A stretch of 64,000 bases of DNA from Anisakis pegreffii. Its lineage: Eukaryota > Nematoda > Chromadorea > Rhabditida > Anisakidae. This document shows, in pieces, positions 25,698 through 39,132 of the stretch (positions are counted from its first letter, which is position 1; every line of letters begins with the position of its first letter). The stretch is taken from positions 62,001-126,000 of the forward strand of contig JAPYMA010001877.1 in assembly GCA_035041965.1 (NCBI GenBank), read 5' to 3'. The translations under genes were made by a program, and so were the position numbers. The notes under the pieces are model-generated. The model was given only the letters and a program-made list of their open reading frames with translations, was not told the origin of the DNA and did not search any database.

Positions 25698-26652
25698 CTC
25701 AGACTGACTCACCTGAAAGATCATTTAGTGTGATTGAAAAGGTCAAATTTTCATTTCTTGCAATGGCGAAACATTTGAAATGATTTATGATGCGTTCATA
25801 TTCGAGAGTTCAAGTAAAAGTGAAGTATTCGTCTCTGGTCGCAAAAAAATCATCCTTATGCAGACTAATTATGGTCAACTCTACGGGACTGTAACACTGC
25901 TTTGTAAATCAGATGTATCTTAAATCAAACTTTCAAGAATCTCATTTCTTGACATGTGATCAAATTTGCCGAGGAATAACAAATCAATAACAAATTCAGA
26001 TATGCAGGTGGCTTAGCTGCTGGGAGAGTAAACCAGCTCACCACAAACGATTTTCAGTCTAGAACAGTCATAGTTAGGTTATGAGGCTATCTAACCGCAT
26101 GAACTGAGAGATAGATGGTGGTTGTGAATCAGCTGAATCGTAACGTTTCAGCTGACCAAATCACATTATAGTGGTAACTCGAAGTGGAATGCAGTCACTG
26201 TTAATAGGCCACGTGTTCATTATAATGAATTATTATACTAACGAAATGCTGATATGATGATTTATAAGAGGGCGATCGCTGCCCATATTATGGTGTTTGG
26301 TCATTTGGTATCAGACCAGAAATTGTTGCAATGAAATATTTAAAATTACTTAAGTGAAGATAAATTGAGATGTTTCACTGCAATATGCTAACATGCAGCG
26401 AATTTTAGTCTCTTGAGAATTTGTCGAAGACAAATGTTCAAAATGCAACCCCAAATCTGTACGCTTTGATTGCGTGAATAAATCGGCCCGTGTACACACA
26501 CCAACATATTGGTTCATATTAAAACACATTCATGTGAACCTATGCATCACGAAATCATTGCAGTACAAAGCGAGAAATGACTTCCACGAGCTTGATTCGT
26601 CCAAAAATTCTATGTAGCAAATGTAGAATATTTATCGCAAGGACATGAGGAT

Positions 26653-26850
26653 ACCATTGATAATCTCAATGATGATCATAATAATGATAGCAATAATAAT
26701 AGCAATCATAATGATACTACTACTACTACTAATAATAATAATAATAATAATAATAACAATGATAATGATAACAATAATAACAATAATAAGGACGATAATA
26801 AAATATGAATAATAACAAGAACAGAAAGAATAATGATAACAAAGAATAAT
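26653..26850. repeat. Trinucleotide microsatellite, (AAT)n with GATAAC variants
   Basis: Runs of ACT, AAT and AATAAC/GATAAT triplets extend for roughly 200 bases. The long hydrophobic Ile-rich reading frame on the opposite strand is a product of the repeat, not a gene. Confidence 0.9.
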
Positions 26851-26857
26851 AGTAAAG

Positions 26858-26987
26858 GCAAAGGAACTTGAAGAACAACGTGTCACAATAGACACAGTTC
26901 AAAACAGAAGTGGAATCGTTAAGCTAATACAAACGAGACGTTCGCTTGAGCAAACTAAAAGAGAACTTCTTCGATGGCTTTTGAAAG
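26858..26987 (+). CDS. Candidate exon, charged helical segment
   Basis: Directly after the microsatellite a plus-strand frame of 43 codons ends at the strong donor AAAG then GTAAGT (26988). It reads AKELEEQRVTIDTVQNRSG and later LEQTKRELLRWLLK, a strongly charged amphipathic helix typical of real protein. The acceptor (AGTAAAG) is poor, so the 5' boundary is a guess. The family is unknown. Confidence 0.35.
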
Positions 26988-27069
26988 GTAAGTGCTCGAA
27001 ACGAATAAATCTGAATAAATCCGACGTTACGAATGAGTGAAGCGAAGTACAGATGTATTAGCATTGGGT

Positions 27070-27104
27070 AATGTTTTGAAGATTCGCTCACAAAAAAATG
27101 GTTC
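27070..27104. repeat. 35-bp dispersed direct repeat, copy 1
   Basis: The sequence AATGTTTTGAAGATTCGCTC continuing through a run of seven A to TGGTTC recurs at 27964-27998 with a single difference (G to C). The flanks are unrelated. It may be the remnant of a small mobile element or local gene conversion. Confidence 0.85.
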
Positions 27105-27963
27105 ACTTAATCTCTTGAATCCGGCAAATAGAAAAGACGCTGTGAATAATGGCCTTGAGAAGCGTTTCAAGAACGAAACAAAATGATCTGAATGATGAAG
27201 TGATCGTCTTCGAAATGAATGCAACCAACAATTCGGTTTCAGTCTTGAAAATGCCACCGAGATGGATGTATGAATGCATTTGGTTTGCTGTTTGAATGAC
27301 ATGAATAAAATAACAAAGTGCGATTGAACGAACGGACTGCGCGTAAACATAGCTCTAACAGCAACTGCAAATGAATATCAAGTGCTCTTCTCAAAGCATG
27401 TAATGTTTGCTACGTTAAACTAATGGATAGATTGCAGCACTCAGTAAGTAAGCATTATCCCTGTTATCGTCATTATTATTGCTAATATTATTGCCATGTT
27501 TGTTAAATAATAGAAATATGCATTCGTCCAGAAAACTGCTTTTAAGCTTGAGCCTACTTAAAAGGCGCATCATCAAAATGTGTGAATGTTGTAGTGCATC
27601 AGTAGTGAGTTTAGGCATTCTGCGGTCATAACCAAGCACATCCCATAATGGAATGGCATTTACTGGGTGCCTGATTGCAGCAATAAGAATAAATGAATTA
27701 TAACAATAGTCTCCGTATGATTTCATCAGAACCACACTCGATTGTTGAAAAAACTTCGAATCAAGGTTTATGGAGCAACTGATAAGTAAACAACTCAACT
27801 GGCTAGAAGGCATTCGTGCGCTGTTCAGTGAACTTATTCAGTGAACGTTACGTCGGATAAAAATATCGATGGTTTCTAAAGAAACGCTAGAAAGGATATT
27901 TGTGAAGACTAATTTCGTTTTACCGGAATTGAGTTCAGTCATGTTTCATATGGTTCACTGAGC

Positions 27964-27998
27964 AATGTTTTGAACATTCGCTCACAAAAAAATGGTTC
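27964..27998. repeat. 35-bp dispersed direct repeat, copy 2
   Basis: Copy of 27070-27104, 894 bases downstream and in the same orientation, with 34 of 35 bases identical. Confidence 0.85.
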
Positions 27999-27999
27999 T

Positions 28000-30900
28000 C
28001 TTCGGAGATGCTATTTTAAAAGTAGCATGAGCACAGTCCTGATGATATCGGAAGAATGGGTACATGCAAGTTTTGGTTAAGAGACAATGTTATTTATGTG
28101 TGGTAAACACAAATAGATTGCATTGGGTGATTTGAATGCTTATCGAAACTTCTCTAGACGATATTTCCCTATCTTAGACGATCACAATTGACAATCTGCT
28201 CTCAGAGACTTCTTTGCACAGTACCAACAAGATATGAATCGAATCGAAGGAAACATCACTTCTGTATAACTGAATCACTTTTATCGTCAGTAATTCAAAA
28301 TGCTCATGGCACAGTCAATTAATATGGTTTGAACGGGTAAAGAGAACCCAGCACCATGGCCAACGGCAGTAAAGATTGGCCCATAAAATATCACCTTCTA
28401 AGGCTGAGGAAACACATGGAATCGGAGGCGAAAAATTTACGCAGCAGGTTTTGCGAATTACGTGTTTCATTACAGCAGACGATTTTAATGGTCAATGGTC
28501 GTGTTTCAAATGACACTCAGTGAAAAGAATGCATTGAAACCGGTTTGATGTAGAGAGGTGTGAAATTTTCGAAACACAATGGAAACATTCTGGATGTAGA
28601 TTCGGTTGAAGTGGAACTGAAAAACTTTTTTTGAGATTTGGTCAGCGTTTTTGGTGAATATAGCAATTTCAGAAGGCGATGATGGCTCTGACGTGATACT
28701 TTTACCTTTAGAAGTGGAATCTCTGAATGAATAAGGACAGTATCATAAAGTTAGCGATACCAATAATAATGAATTCAAAATGGTCAGTTTCACAGGCAAA
28801 ATAGACGCAAAAAATGAGTACAATGGTTTTTGAGGCAAGCGATTTGCTAAATAAACTAATTTGGAGCGAGTGAAACGATGTGAAATTGAGGCTGAACAGC
28901 ATCGAAATTGCGTTCTGAATTAGAGGTTGATTCAAAGTAATGACAGCAGAAGAACTGCTCTATCAGCAGATCTGGCAGAGTAAGATATGCGAAGATGACG
29001 CTGAGAGTGCACTCATTCGGTTACCTAATCAGCGAGATGAATCAGTCCTTCAATAGAGCACACAAACGTGTTCTCTACACCAATAAAATCTTCTATTTCG
29101 CACCTCTACCAACGTACAGGCAGTATTAACACACACCTTCAGTCAACGCAAACTTCAGTAATTAGAAGTGATGAACAGAGTGAAAGCATTCGATTCTCAA
29201 AATAGTAAGCCATTTCTGTCTTAAAATGATGACGACCTACGAAATCATCAATACGAAACTCAGTGGATTAGTTTGATCACGGATGATTAGATTCAGATAA
29301 TTCATTGAATATCATGATAGGATCTATTAGAAAACAAGCAATAATCAATCACATGCACATATACTATTAGCGTATGATGATGGTCATTGTTTGTAAGCGA
29401 AAAACAAAGAATGCAAAAGATAACTATCGAAAATGCACTGAACAGTTCGATTTTCACTCACTTCAGTCAACACGCCATTCGTCACTCACAAAAAGACTCG
29501 GGTCAATTGCACTCTTTCTGTGCTTCTTTAATTCACAATCTATCGTTTTCGTCTAACACGGAATGTGTGCCTCCATTAGAATGAATTGTATAAACAAACA
29601 ATACCTGCAATTTACCTCAGCCATCTATCGCCTCTCTCAACCGTAATCATTCATTGCACGAACACAGAAAAAACAATTACAGTTACATACATATTCACCA
29701 CGTGTTTGCTCTATAATGCAATTCGGTCTGATGTTCACAATTTGGTCTCCTTACTGCACTGATGCTAATGTCCTATAATGCCATGCGTTGTGGCATGACA
29801 GGTGATGGACAATTAACAAGGGCAATAAACACTCGAACGCATGCATCATGCGGTTAATTCGCATTGTGGTCATTAAGCAGCGTTTGTTGCGAACGATTTT
29901 AACGATTCTATGCATATTTATGTCATAGCCTAATTGCATCTAAATCGCTGACGTTACTTCCCGTCAATGCCATATGCAGCAATACTGAGCACTATAAATG
30001 CCAATGCAACGACACGCTAATGTTAACTTGTTTCAAATACGGAATCCTCATTTCAATACTTTTTCATCTTGTCGTGTAATTGTTTTCGGTACTGTAAACA
30101 CTATCCGAATTGCGTTTTCAAATGTAAACTGAAAAATTCATACGAAAAAAATATCTGGTCGTGACTTTGGCGAGAATCTATCTTGTCATAACGGAATACA
30201 GCTTAGGATGAACTTAGGCGAACTTGGAAAAATTACGCACCATTACGGATTTCTTTTACTGTTTATTGCAGAGTGAAGTAAAAGCAAATGCAATAAATGC
30301 AGTACCATCTTTGATGAAACTGATGGTTCGCTAATAAAACATCTTACATTAGATAGAAGTAATGATTTACTTACCCTTGCATTGATTACCTACCCAACAC
30401 AACTGAAATACCAACAAATTTCATGTGATAATCCTATTGTGGTCGACAACAACTCGAAGTTATATCTTATGGATCGAAACAACGTATCGTCACTTTGGAA
30501 TTAATTGACGCAGTTTCGTCATAATATTTCATTTTTCATTTCTATCTCCTAAGAATGTTCATTTCACGGACGAGATGTGAAGTTAAATGAGCCATCCAAA
30601 TCAACGCTCAGAGCGTCTATTTACTCGGTACGGATTTACTCAATGAAACTAGCGGTACTGTGCAAATGCCAGCAATAAATCAACGGTGATTCCACACTTC
30701 AACTAAGCAAACACTCAAACGCGGATTTCACACATGATGAATTTCGCACATCATCCTAACCATAGCGAACAATCCAAATTATGATGTCACACTACTCGCC
30801 TCAAACACATTTTTGCGCTAATTTTACGCGAGTAGTTCGTTGATCCTTTCAAATTCTTTCAACATATCAATGCGTTTCGATCGGTGAACGCACTGTGTAA

Positions 30901-33819
30901 TTTCTGAAATGTTTCTAAGACGAAAGCCACTCGACTAAAAGTTCATGTGGTCAATATTCATTGAATAAAATCAAATAATTCCCAGAAAACTAGAGATTAA
31001 TTGCAAAGAAAGTTAACAAAGTAACGTGAGTGCATCATGGGAAATACACCAGAAATGGTTGGCAATTCACTAAACGAATAATGTGCGTTTGATGGAAAAG
31101 AAAAACCACTTTATTGTTGCTAAAAAAACACATTCTGATGAGAAACGACGGGAGCGTCATGATCAAAAAAGTGTACGTTTTTGATTCGTTTGCACTTGTG
31201 GATGTGTTTTTTGTGAACATGGATTCTCTCACACATTCACAAACAGTTCTATGCATGATGCACAACAACAACAATGATTCATCATTTTAGCGTCTCTCAA
31301 CAGATGCAAGATTTCAATTGCTTTCGTTCATGCCCTCCCTAAATGCTATTTGAGTGCACCAAAATTAATTGAACTCTTTGCACTATACTCGCATTTGATT
31401 AACAATTCTAGCGCTGAAACAGTGATGAAGCAACCGACATCACAATCCATGTGGAAAATATTGCAAAACAAAAATTAACCATACAGATTTGCGCTCTGAG
31501 AGATTAGCTGAATTGGAATAGTTACAAGCTAAACACTGAAATCATCAGAGATTGTCCCACACGGCCTAAACACTATTGTTCAGTTTCAAACTTCATCTTT
31601 ATTCAGCGGAATTATTGATGGTTCCTAAATCAGATACTGATGAGTGAATGTTAACAAACCTCTTGATTAAGAGTGTGAGATGTTGCTGACGGCTGCAGTA
31701 GTGTTGGGAAATTTCGAGGAGTCTGAAATTATTCGAGATTTGCGGTGCCATTGAGTGAGGAGATGAGGAATTTGAAATTCGGTAATTAAAAAATGTAACG
31801 AATCAAAGCCAGCATATAAGTAACTGAACATGTGGCAATGATTGGAAGTAATTGATTGAGAGATGCAATTACAATGAAAAAATTGTTTAAAACTTCATTG
31901 CAACACTTATCAAAATGGCAAGACTGTACGAGTGAGGGTGTGCAAATCCGAATAGCGATCTGTAACAAGCAAAATCTTTATTGGTGCTGTTCCTTCGGGT
32001 ATCGTTTTTTTCTGTTAAAATGGTAAACAATCCGGTAAGTTGCTGAGGATCGGTTACTAGCCAATTAGTACGATCAGCGTGTTCTAACTTTTATGCAGTT
32101 TTATTCAGATCGGCGTGTTGTAACTTTTATCAGTCACATATAAGTGAGTGTTTCCGGAATTCTAGCCCATCTGATCACCAGTAAAATTGTTGGCATGAAC
32201 GTTTAACCAACAAAACGCATGATTTTCAAAAGATTGTACACATAAACACAACCCCCTTCCAGTGGACAGCATGCTCTGTCATCGCAGAATCGATGTTTTT
32301 GTACACTTTTTTTTGTGCCGATGCTTTCTGTTTTTGTATCCATTCTCCGACCGAAAACAAACACATCAAAAAAAAAAACTGAAATGGTTGAGTCGTGTTG
32401 TATTGCTGATGCATGACAAACGAACACACTTCTCGACAACGTAGTGGATCGTTGAAAACGATGGCTGCTGCATGGCTGCATTATGCGGTGATCTGTTGTA
32501 ACAGCTGCCTGCATGAGCAGAAATTTCACTCCACATTGCGATTGAAAACAACTAAAGCGGTTGTTGGATCAACAAGTTTTGCGCAAATTTATTCCACTGG
32601 ATACGTTCGTTTAGTCGTCGTAGAATTCAACAATTGGACCGGATGACTGATCTGAACGCACCGTCAAAGATCAAGCAAAGAGTCGCGTCTTCATGCTAAT
32701 CACGTTGAGCTTTCAACATGTCGAGTATAGTCGCTGCATTCATCATGGGAAATCTCAACGGAATCATCTCTGTATTCTGCTGAGTCATTAATTTATCTTG
32801 CTGAGGCGTAACGAAGTAACAAGAGCAACACCAGGTGAAACGTTCAGTGTACTCATGTTAGTGATGTTGTACACAATTGCCAGATGCGACCGTAGATCCG
32901 AAGACATAACTACGACTTTTACTCGCCTCAGTAATATTTTCAACTTATTCCAATCAATCCGAAAAGCATCAAACGATTGCAAGATTAGCTCAATTTATCG
33001 CTCCATCTAGGAAACTGCAAAATTATCTTCGCTGCCATCAACAAGATCCTCAGAGCTCAGTTATTGAAGTTTCACTGGAATATAAGTTTACCTTCAAGAA
33101 CATTCCGTTTTGAGTTAATTCTTTTGTTGAGTTAATAAATAAACATCCAGCTATGATAGCGAAGTTGCAGGTTCTCCGTTCATTTCAAATAAAAGTTTTA
33201 CAACAATGAAGTTTTTGGTTTTTTGACTAACTTTATGGTTGATTAGGGCATGTGAGCATGTGTCTTTGACGTCAATGCATGAAAATATCTCTAAGATTGG
33301 ACTGTGAATTTGCAAAATATAATGCTTCATGAACCCAATCAGCATAAAACAATCATAATCACGCTACAGCTATAGGTGCTCTCACAGCGTGGTGTTTGGC
33401 TAGATGAAAATCCTCATTTTGACTGCCCTGCAAAACAGCCAGCATCATGTTAAGACCATGTTTCAGCCTTATGAAACGATTCAAATTGCTCCAATATATC
33501 AATGAAAACGCTTGTTACTAGCCTTGGGCGCTCAGTCACGCAATGAATCGAATTTGGTTCAGTAGGCATTGAGCTGCAACTTATTCTGCAGCACGCAAGA
33601 CTCTGAGCTGGTCACTTTCTGAGCCCCGATGGCAGTTCTTTGTTATTTTCGTAGTTTCATGACATGGATAATGCTCAGTTTAATGAGATATTTATTCGCT
33701 ACTCTAAGAGTGCTCACACATGTTTCATTCAACTTCGCTGTTTCCTTCGTTTCTTTTCCTGACAGACAGTTTTTTTTCATTTCCTTTTTCTTTGCACTTA
33801 CAAAGCGTTTTTTCTTCAG
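28000..33819. other. Gene-poor stretch with a few tiny exon candidates
   Basis: No gene could be assembled. Weak candidates: minus 29533-29604 (23 residues after the acceptor ATTGCAG, beginning VLFVYTIHSNGGTHS); a minus micro-exon near 30370-30400 encoding CWVGNQCK between TATTTCAG and a GTAAGT donor; and a plus start near 32021 (MVNNP, then GTAAGT) that stays in phase with a frame ending at 32646. A 23-base direct repeat with two differences (GATCAGCGTGTTC and GATCGGCGTGTTG, each then TAACTTTTAT) lies at about 32072 and 32108. Confidence 0.35.
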
Positions 33820-33969
33820 TTAATTAGAAGAACCTAATTTATCGGTAACCTTTTTCGTCCGAAATGTTTGCATCGAAATCGAATTTGTTGCCTTTCGAAG
33901 CGTCGACTTCGGTTGACAACTGCGCGATCGTACATACTCTTCTTGACATTCCTTGACGGTCGGTGGAAC
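33820..33969 (-). CDS. Terminal exon, basic Cys-containing tail
   Basis: The minus-strand acceptor CAGTTTTCAG opens a phase-0 frame of 49 codons closing with TAA at 33820-33822. It reads VPPTVKECQEEYVRSRSCQP, then a Ser/Thr/Lys-rich basic tail ending KVTDKLGSSN. The same frame is open upstream through the acceptor and contains more Cys residues (YRCGMKCRNVSRSQC), so intron retention or a longer exon is possible. The Cys spacing loosely recalls extracellular Cys-rich modules, but no family can be assigned. Confidence 0.45.
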   Translation of the reverse strand, partial: VPPTVKECQEEYVRSRSCQPKSTLRKATNSISMQTFRTKKVTDKLGSSN

Positions 33970-34749
33970 CTGAAAACTGCTCACTGTAAGCACACATTGT
34001 GAACGAGAAACATTTCTACATTTCATTCCGCAGCGATATTCACGAAAAGCATTTTATCACTATGAGAAGCCTCGAAAAAGTCAACGCATGCCCGAAAAAT
34101 AGAATGCTGATCACAAGTTTGGGACCGCTGAAAGTGTAACTGCATGATATGACTGAAAGTTTTGATCCACTGAACTGGCTAAATTCGAAAAATTTCGTCG
34201 CATCGTGCTCTGAAATCATTCGCTTGAAAGATCGAAGCGAAATGAACAATCAACATTCACTTCCTAGTCACATTCGTTGTCTGCATGACTGCTCTATTAT
34301 TTACTGTACAGACATTTTACGGAATTAGCATCTTAATACTGTTTTGTTTGAAGTTCAACAGTGAATAACGCTCAGTGTAACGGATGATTTTTTGATATTT
34401 TAAAGTACGTTTGGCTTACGAACGGTGTGTGCCGATGGTGACAATTTTAGTTGAATCGGAGAATTGTTGGTAGTCTAGCGGAATGTTTTCGCTGGCAGCA
34501 GTTAGTTTGCTCACTAACGTCCGATTCGAATGGCTAACTGCTTTGCGTTATTCAACTGTATTTCCACCTGTGGAAACTTGATCGATACATACCTTTATAT
34601 ATACATATCCGATTGTACTTGCCGTTACTAACGTTCACTCATAATGTTTTCAATAAGCCGTCGATTTCTCACAGTCTTTGGAATTAAGCGCTGGAGTTGG
34701 TGTCACGGCGAATTTTTTGAGCAATATAAACTTTTACTCCACAACTCAC

Positions 34750-34810
34750 CGCGATTTTTGTACAGTCTTAGCGGCGACAGTGAGGATTAACGATTGGGTT
34801 TCATGAGCGA
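34750..34810 (-). CDS. Candidate internal exon
   Basis: A minus-strand frame of 19 codons with two bases on each side (AHETQSLILTVAAKTVQKS) lies between the acceptor GTAAGCAG and the donor CGCG then GTGAGT. The short helical segment and perfect donor support an exon. It may belong to the same minus-strand gene as 33820-33969. Confidence 0.3.
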
Positions 34811-35008
34811 CTGCTTACCTTTGATGCACAGTATTGTGGAGTTATTCATGAATTCAAAACGCATGCGGAGGACAATTCATTGAAAGATTCGATCGATGAG
34901 TGACTTGAGCGGTGCTTGAATTCAGAATTTTTGAATTTTGTTGCTTGTCTACGAGTATTCTCGTTGCACAAACGAAACGATTAGCGAACACCTGATCGTG
35001 AGAGTGAT

Positions 35009-35162
35009 TTATTCTCTCAGAATCAACTGTTGGTTGAAATTGTCTCTGATCCTCGTGATCTGAGCAAAAGAAAATCACAAAAGTGCAACACTGATTTGTT
35101 GCTTTGGATACCACGTGCGTATTCTCAAGGATCGGTACAAAGAAGCGTTCGTTCTGAGACAC
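35009..35162 (-). CDS. Candidate exon pair, frame ambiguous
   Basis: A frame including SQNERFFVPILENTHV can be spliced in phase (donor GTATCC) to an exon after the very strong acceptor TTCTTTTGCTCAG at 35060. That exon gives ITRIRDNFNQQLILRE and a stop. A second frame through the same exon (HEDQRQFQPTVDSERINHSH, ending at a CAG/GTGTTC donor) is also open. One of the two is probably coding; sequence alone does not decide. Confidence 0.25.
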
Positions 35163-36105
35163 TCCTTGAGCTGATCACGAATTCTGCATGAGTGACCCCA
35201 GAGTTATTTTGAAAATCGACTAACCTTCAGCGTTGATTTCAGAACACGAAGGACTGCACCCATTGACCATTAGAGACAAACATTAACTACTCCTTATTGC
35301 ACTATGCGGTTGTGAAATGCGACGCACCACATAGTTTTTTGCACAGAAGCATTGCATAAGAACCACAATAGCTGGGAAGATGTCATTTCGTATGGATTTT
35401 TTTTTTCGCTTTTGCTGCTACGATATTCTGCATTGCTAATGTTCATTAGTATTATCTTCGAATGTTACCACCTATCTTCTGTTCAGTTATTCAGCAATTC
35501 AAATGAATTAAAAACTAACATCAATCATCGAATGAAATCATTTTTCATTTGCGTTTCTCTTCAACCGCACTGATTTTCAGCGCACCGCACGAGCGATTGG
35601 CTAAATAATTCAGTGCACGCCTAATTAAATCAAACATAAGCTTACTACTAGGCATGAAATGATCTTTCAGTTCACTCACGTTCAAACGCTCCATGAAAAC
35701 ACATTCGCTTTTGTGATTCTTTACCTGTTCAATCGATGAATATCAATAGAGGATCATACAAGTTCCAACTGCAGTATCTCTCTTTTCTAGCGCACTTTTG
35801 TTGATATTATGCGGAGATGTTTAAAAATTATGCATGAAGATCTCGTCACTGATGGACGGAAAATGTTGCCGTACTAATCGAACGCATTGTAATTCTTCGG
35901 TGTGTTCTGATTTGTGGTGAATATCTTCATGTCTTTCAAATGGTGCATCTGCTCGTGTTTGTTTACTGTAAAATATTTATGCGAAAATAATCATCACATC
36001 GGTTATATCCAGTGCATGGAACTAATTACAAAAAATGTTCGATGAGAAACTGGCAATTGGCGAGTACTGTTGCAAAGCAATTAAGCTAGTTTAAATACCG
36101 AACTT

Positions 36106-36202
36106 CTAATCGTCACCAACGTAATCAGTTGCCCTATAATGGCGATCTATCTGCGAAAGATTTCTGTCCTGCCCGTTCTGTTTTTCTGTTCTGTGTTCAT
36201 TT
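36106..36202 (-). CDS. Terminal exon, hydrophilic tail
   Basis: After the acceptor TACACTTTTCAG a frame with one leading base runs 31 codons to TAG at 36106-36108. It reads NEHRTEKQNGQDRNLSQIDR, then HYRATDYVGDD. The hydrophilic, acidic-ended tail is clearly unlike random AT-rich frames. The upstream exon was not resolved. Confidence 0.4.
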
Positions 36203-36658
36203 CTGAAAAGTGTACCTACGAAAGGCTTTGTTCTTTCGCTGCATATAATCTCTATCTGCAGTGAAATGCTTGAAAATACATCATGAAATTGAAGTGTCCA
36301 AATGAAAATGAAGAGATTATTGAGTGAAGAAAGTGAATCCCGTATAAGGGAATTCAGCAGCTCAGGAATTATTATCATGTATGTGACAGTGAAATCATAT
36401 GAATGCATAAGATAACAATAGTATGCTATGGTCAATTTCACACGATATCTGTATTATTTTGTATGAACGCATTGAAATAATCGGTGGATGAATTAGGGAG
36501 CATACACGAATGTGTATTTGTGCATGCGATAATGATGCTTACATCTGACGTTGTCACTGCGGTGCTATCGTTCGTTCACGAATCTTTATTACCCTATTGT
36601 ATATTCGCTGCACACAAAAATCGAGCGACAGACAATATCGTCACTTCTTTCGTTCCAG

Positions 36659-36788
36659 GCACACAAACAACCAATGATCGATATAATATGGGGCAATTAC
36701 TAATTGAATTCCTGCCCGAAGACGACCTATTTTGTACGTTACCTGCGCAAACCACTAAGTACAACGCTAAAATCAGTTTTCAACAACT
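36659..36788 (+). CDS. Candidate internal exon
   Basis: A pyrimidine-rich acceptor (CTTCTTTCGTTCCAG) and a GTAAGC donor enclose 42 codons with two bases on each side. The sequence includes RYNMGQLLIEFLPEDDLFCT. It may be upstream coding sequence of the plus-strand gene ending at 40162, but no continuous phase path was found. Confidence 0.35.
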
Positions 36789-38904
36789 GTAAGCGGAAAA
36801 AATTCCAACGCTGCGATGAATATTTCGCAGTTTAACGAGCATTTAACTCGCATATGATTTATTAGAACTTGAGTCCTCCGTCTTTTCATATCAGCTGGTC
36901 GCATGAGCTGAACATTACATTGATGAGCTGTGTTGTATGTCAATCGTTTTTTATCACATCTGACAATACTGCTTATTTGAATATTAATTGAATGTTGGCA
37001 TAGAGACAATCAATGAAGCTCACATTTTGATTGCGTCACATCAAATTTCCTTTTTCTATTGTGCTCATTTCGTCTTAACGCCGCACCTAAGAAGCAGTCA
37101 TAAAGTATGGAACCATATTTGAACTATGCACGCGGATAGGCTATGCTTATTCTCCTCGTCAAGCTCAGCACAACGTCCTTGCACACTGATCAGCAACGAT
37201 GTTTTTTGTGTGTGAAATAATGCCTTGATCAACTCTTTCATTCATGGATACTATTATCGTAGAGCTTTAACGGCATACTCAAAGAAGCTAATAATTACGT
37301 TCATGGAATTCGAAGTGAATATCCAAGTGGTATTGTTTTAAAAAACAATTCCAAATAATCGTATGAATTTCACATAAGAGTCTCGATTTTATTAATTCTT
37401 GTTCAATGAAAAAGGTTCTTGTAAATGATGGTAATAAATGCGCACGAACCAGCAGTTACACAGCAAAAATTGTATGGATTGCTTCAAGTTAACTGTTTCG
37501 AGCCGTTTTCAAATCTTTATTAATCATTGAATTATGTGATTCAAAGAAATTCCTAAGCCACTTTATATGACAATTTTGCTCTCACTCTCGCGCTCTCTCT
37601 CGCTGCCTCTCTCGTTAACGAGTTATTCGTCGTTTTATATCGCTCATATTAAGTTTTCTAAACTGATCTATGATTATTTTTCTGTGAGCATTTACTCCTT
37701 TCTTTCATCCTCATTTTATAGCGTAAGTTCTCTAGCAGTAGAAAGTCGCGCTTACACGCACTTTAGAAGCACTCATCGATGTCAGTTGAAGATCAGCTGC
37801 GGCTCACACTGACAGAATCTGTTGGATCGGTATTCATTAGCATTTCAGTACTTGCAGGTGTAAATAAACTCGCTGTTATTCAAACCGTAACATATTCGCC
37901 CTTTACTGAATCACAGAACAGCGTACTTTGCAGACCATCATTCACCTATGCCAGCGTTCTTCGTACTTGCAAGCTGCATTGCCCCCTTTGATGATCTAAT
38001 AGAACATCATTCCTCCCCATTCCCACCACAGCAATTTCCTATTTCCAAACATGACATTAAGACCAAATCGAAGGCCACTGCAGAAAGTTCTCCGTGGCGT
38101 GAAACGAATTAATTTTGTGAAATGAAACTTTATTTCTAGAACTTTACTTATCATCTGAAGAAAGAATATGAACCCCTGCAATTAATAACGAAAAGCAATA
38201 AAAAACATTCGATAGAGATGAAAAAGTGAAATTTAACAACAAATTCATTTATATCCTCAGTTACCTCTGACACCTCCAAATTACCCCGCGAGGTAACTTA
38301 CACCCTATGAGAAACACTATCATCTATACAGACTGGCACGTTCCAGTACTGAACACGGCTAGTTCAGCGACGAGGTGACCTCGGACAGCATCGGTATGAG
38401 GAAACCTGCCGTGTGTTGATCTTCACTTATGTGGCCTTAACAGAAACGGCGAAACGCGTAACTAAAAGCAAGTCAACCGTCATAATGGATTGTCTAAGGA
38501 CACTCAAAATGTCTGAATACCTGAACAGCTCGAACTGCAAAGCAAAATGACAAAAATGAGTCATTCTCATTTCCTTGATCGCGCCTCGTTGAACATGAAT
38601 CATATTTGATGTCACTTGAATCACTTGTCAGTTACTTTTGTCCGTTTTGAACTAACACCAAAAAAACCATCAATTATAATTATTCAGTGTCAGCTGTTAT
38701 AATGCTAGAGCTGCACTGATCAACATGCGAAATGTTAAGCTCCTTATGAATCTATTGTGGTTTGTGGTTTGTGGTGACTGTTTTGTTGATTAGTACAGCA
38801 CTTTGGAACGGTGGAAATGGTCAACTTTAGGAATTACGAAATGCCGAATCACTTCATTTTGTTATTCACTCATGTTTCGCTTCGAGAACGGTCTCTCTTT
38901 TCAG

Positions 38905-39132
38905 TTTCAAAGACGCCTCGATGTGTGTATAGCCAACCGACCATAGGAAAACACGATGAAGAATTCGTGCCCAGCGATAGCGTTGAAATGCGTGATAATG
39001 GTTTTTGTCAAGCGCATTCGACTGCTGCGATTTTTAATTTCAATTCAGGAAATTACTATAATTCATCTTCGCGTTCCCTTGTCTGCCATTACGAACGAAT
39101 TAATTCCTCGAAAGAGATAATCTCGAGAAACG
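38905..39132 (+). CDS. Candidate internal exon, Ser/Asn-rich
   Basis: After the acceptor GTCTCTCTTTTCAG a frame with two leading bases runs 75 codons to a donor (AAACG then GTACCA). It contains SKTPRCVYSQPTIGKHDEEF and NFNSGNYYNSSSRS. The phase fits an upstream frame starting ATG at 37779 whose donor is near 37858, but not the next exon at 39286, so at least one exon is missing. Confidence 0.35.

Noticed and set aside
26632..26895. Ile-rich 87-codon minus-strand frame
   Set aside because: Translation of the trinucleotide microsatellite.
27415..27813. 132-codon minus-strand open frame
   Set aside because: Part of it is simple AAT/AAC-like repeat (NNISNNNDDNRDN), and no junctions or family were found.
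34992..34992. VEGF/PDGF or thrombospondin-type assignment for the Cys-rich exons at 33.8-35.1 kb
   Set aside because: The Cys spacing and the VRSRSC word are only superficially similar; key family residues are missing.
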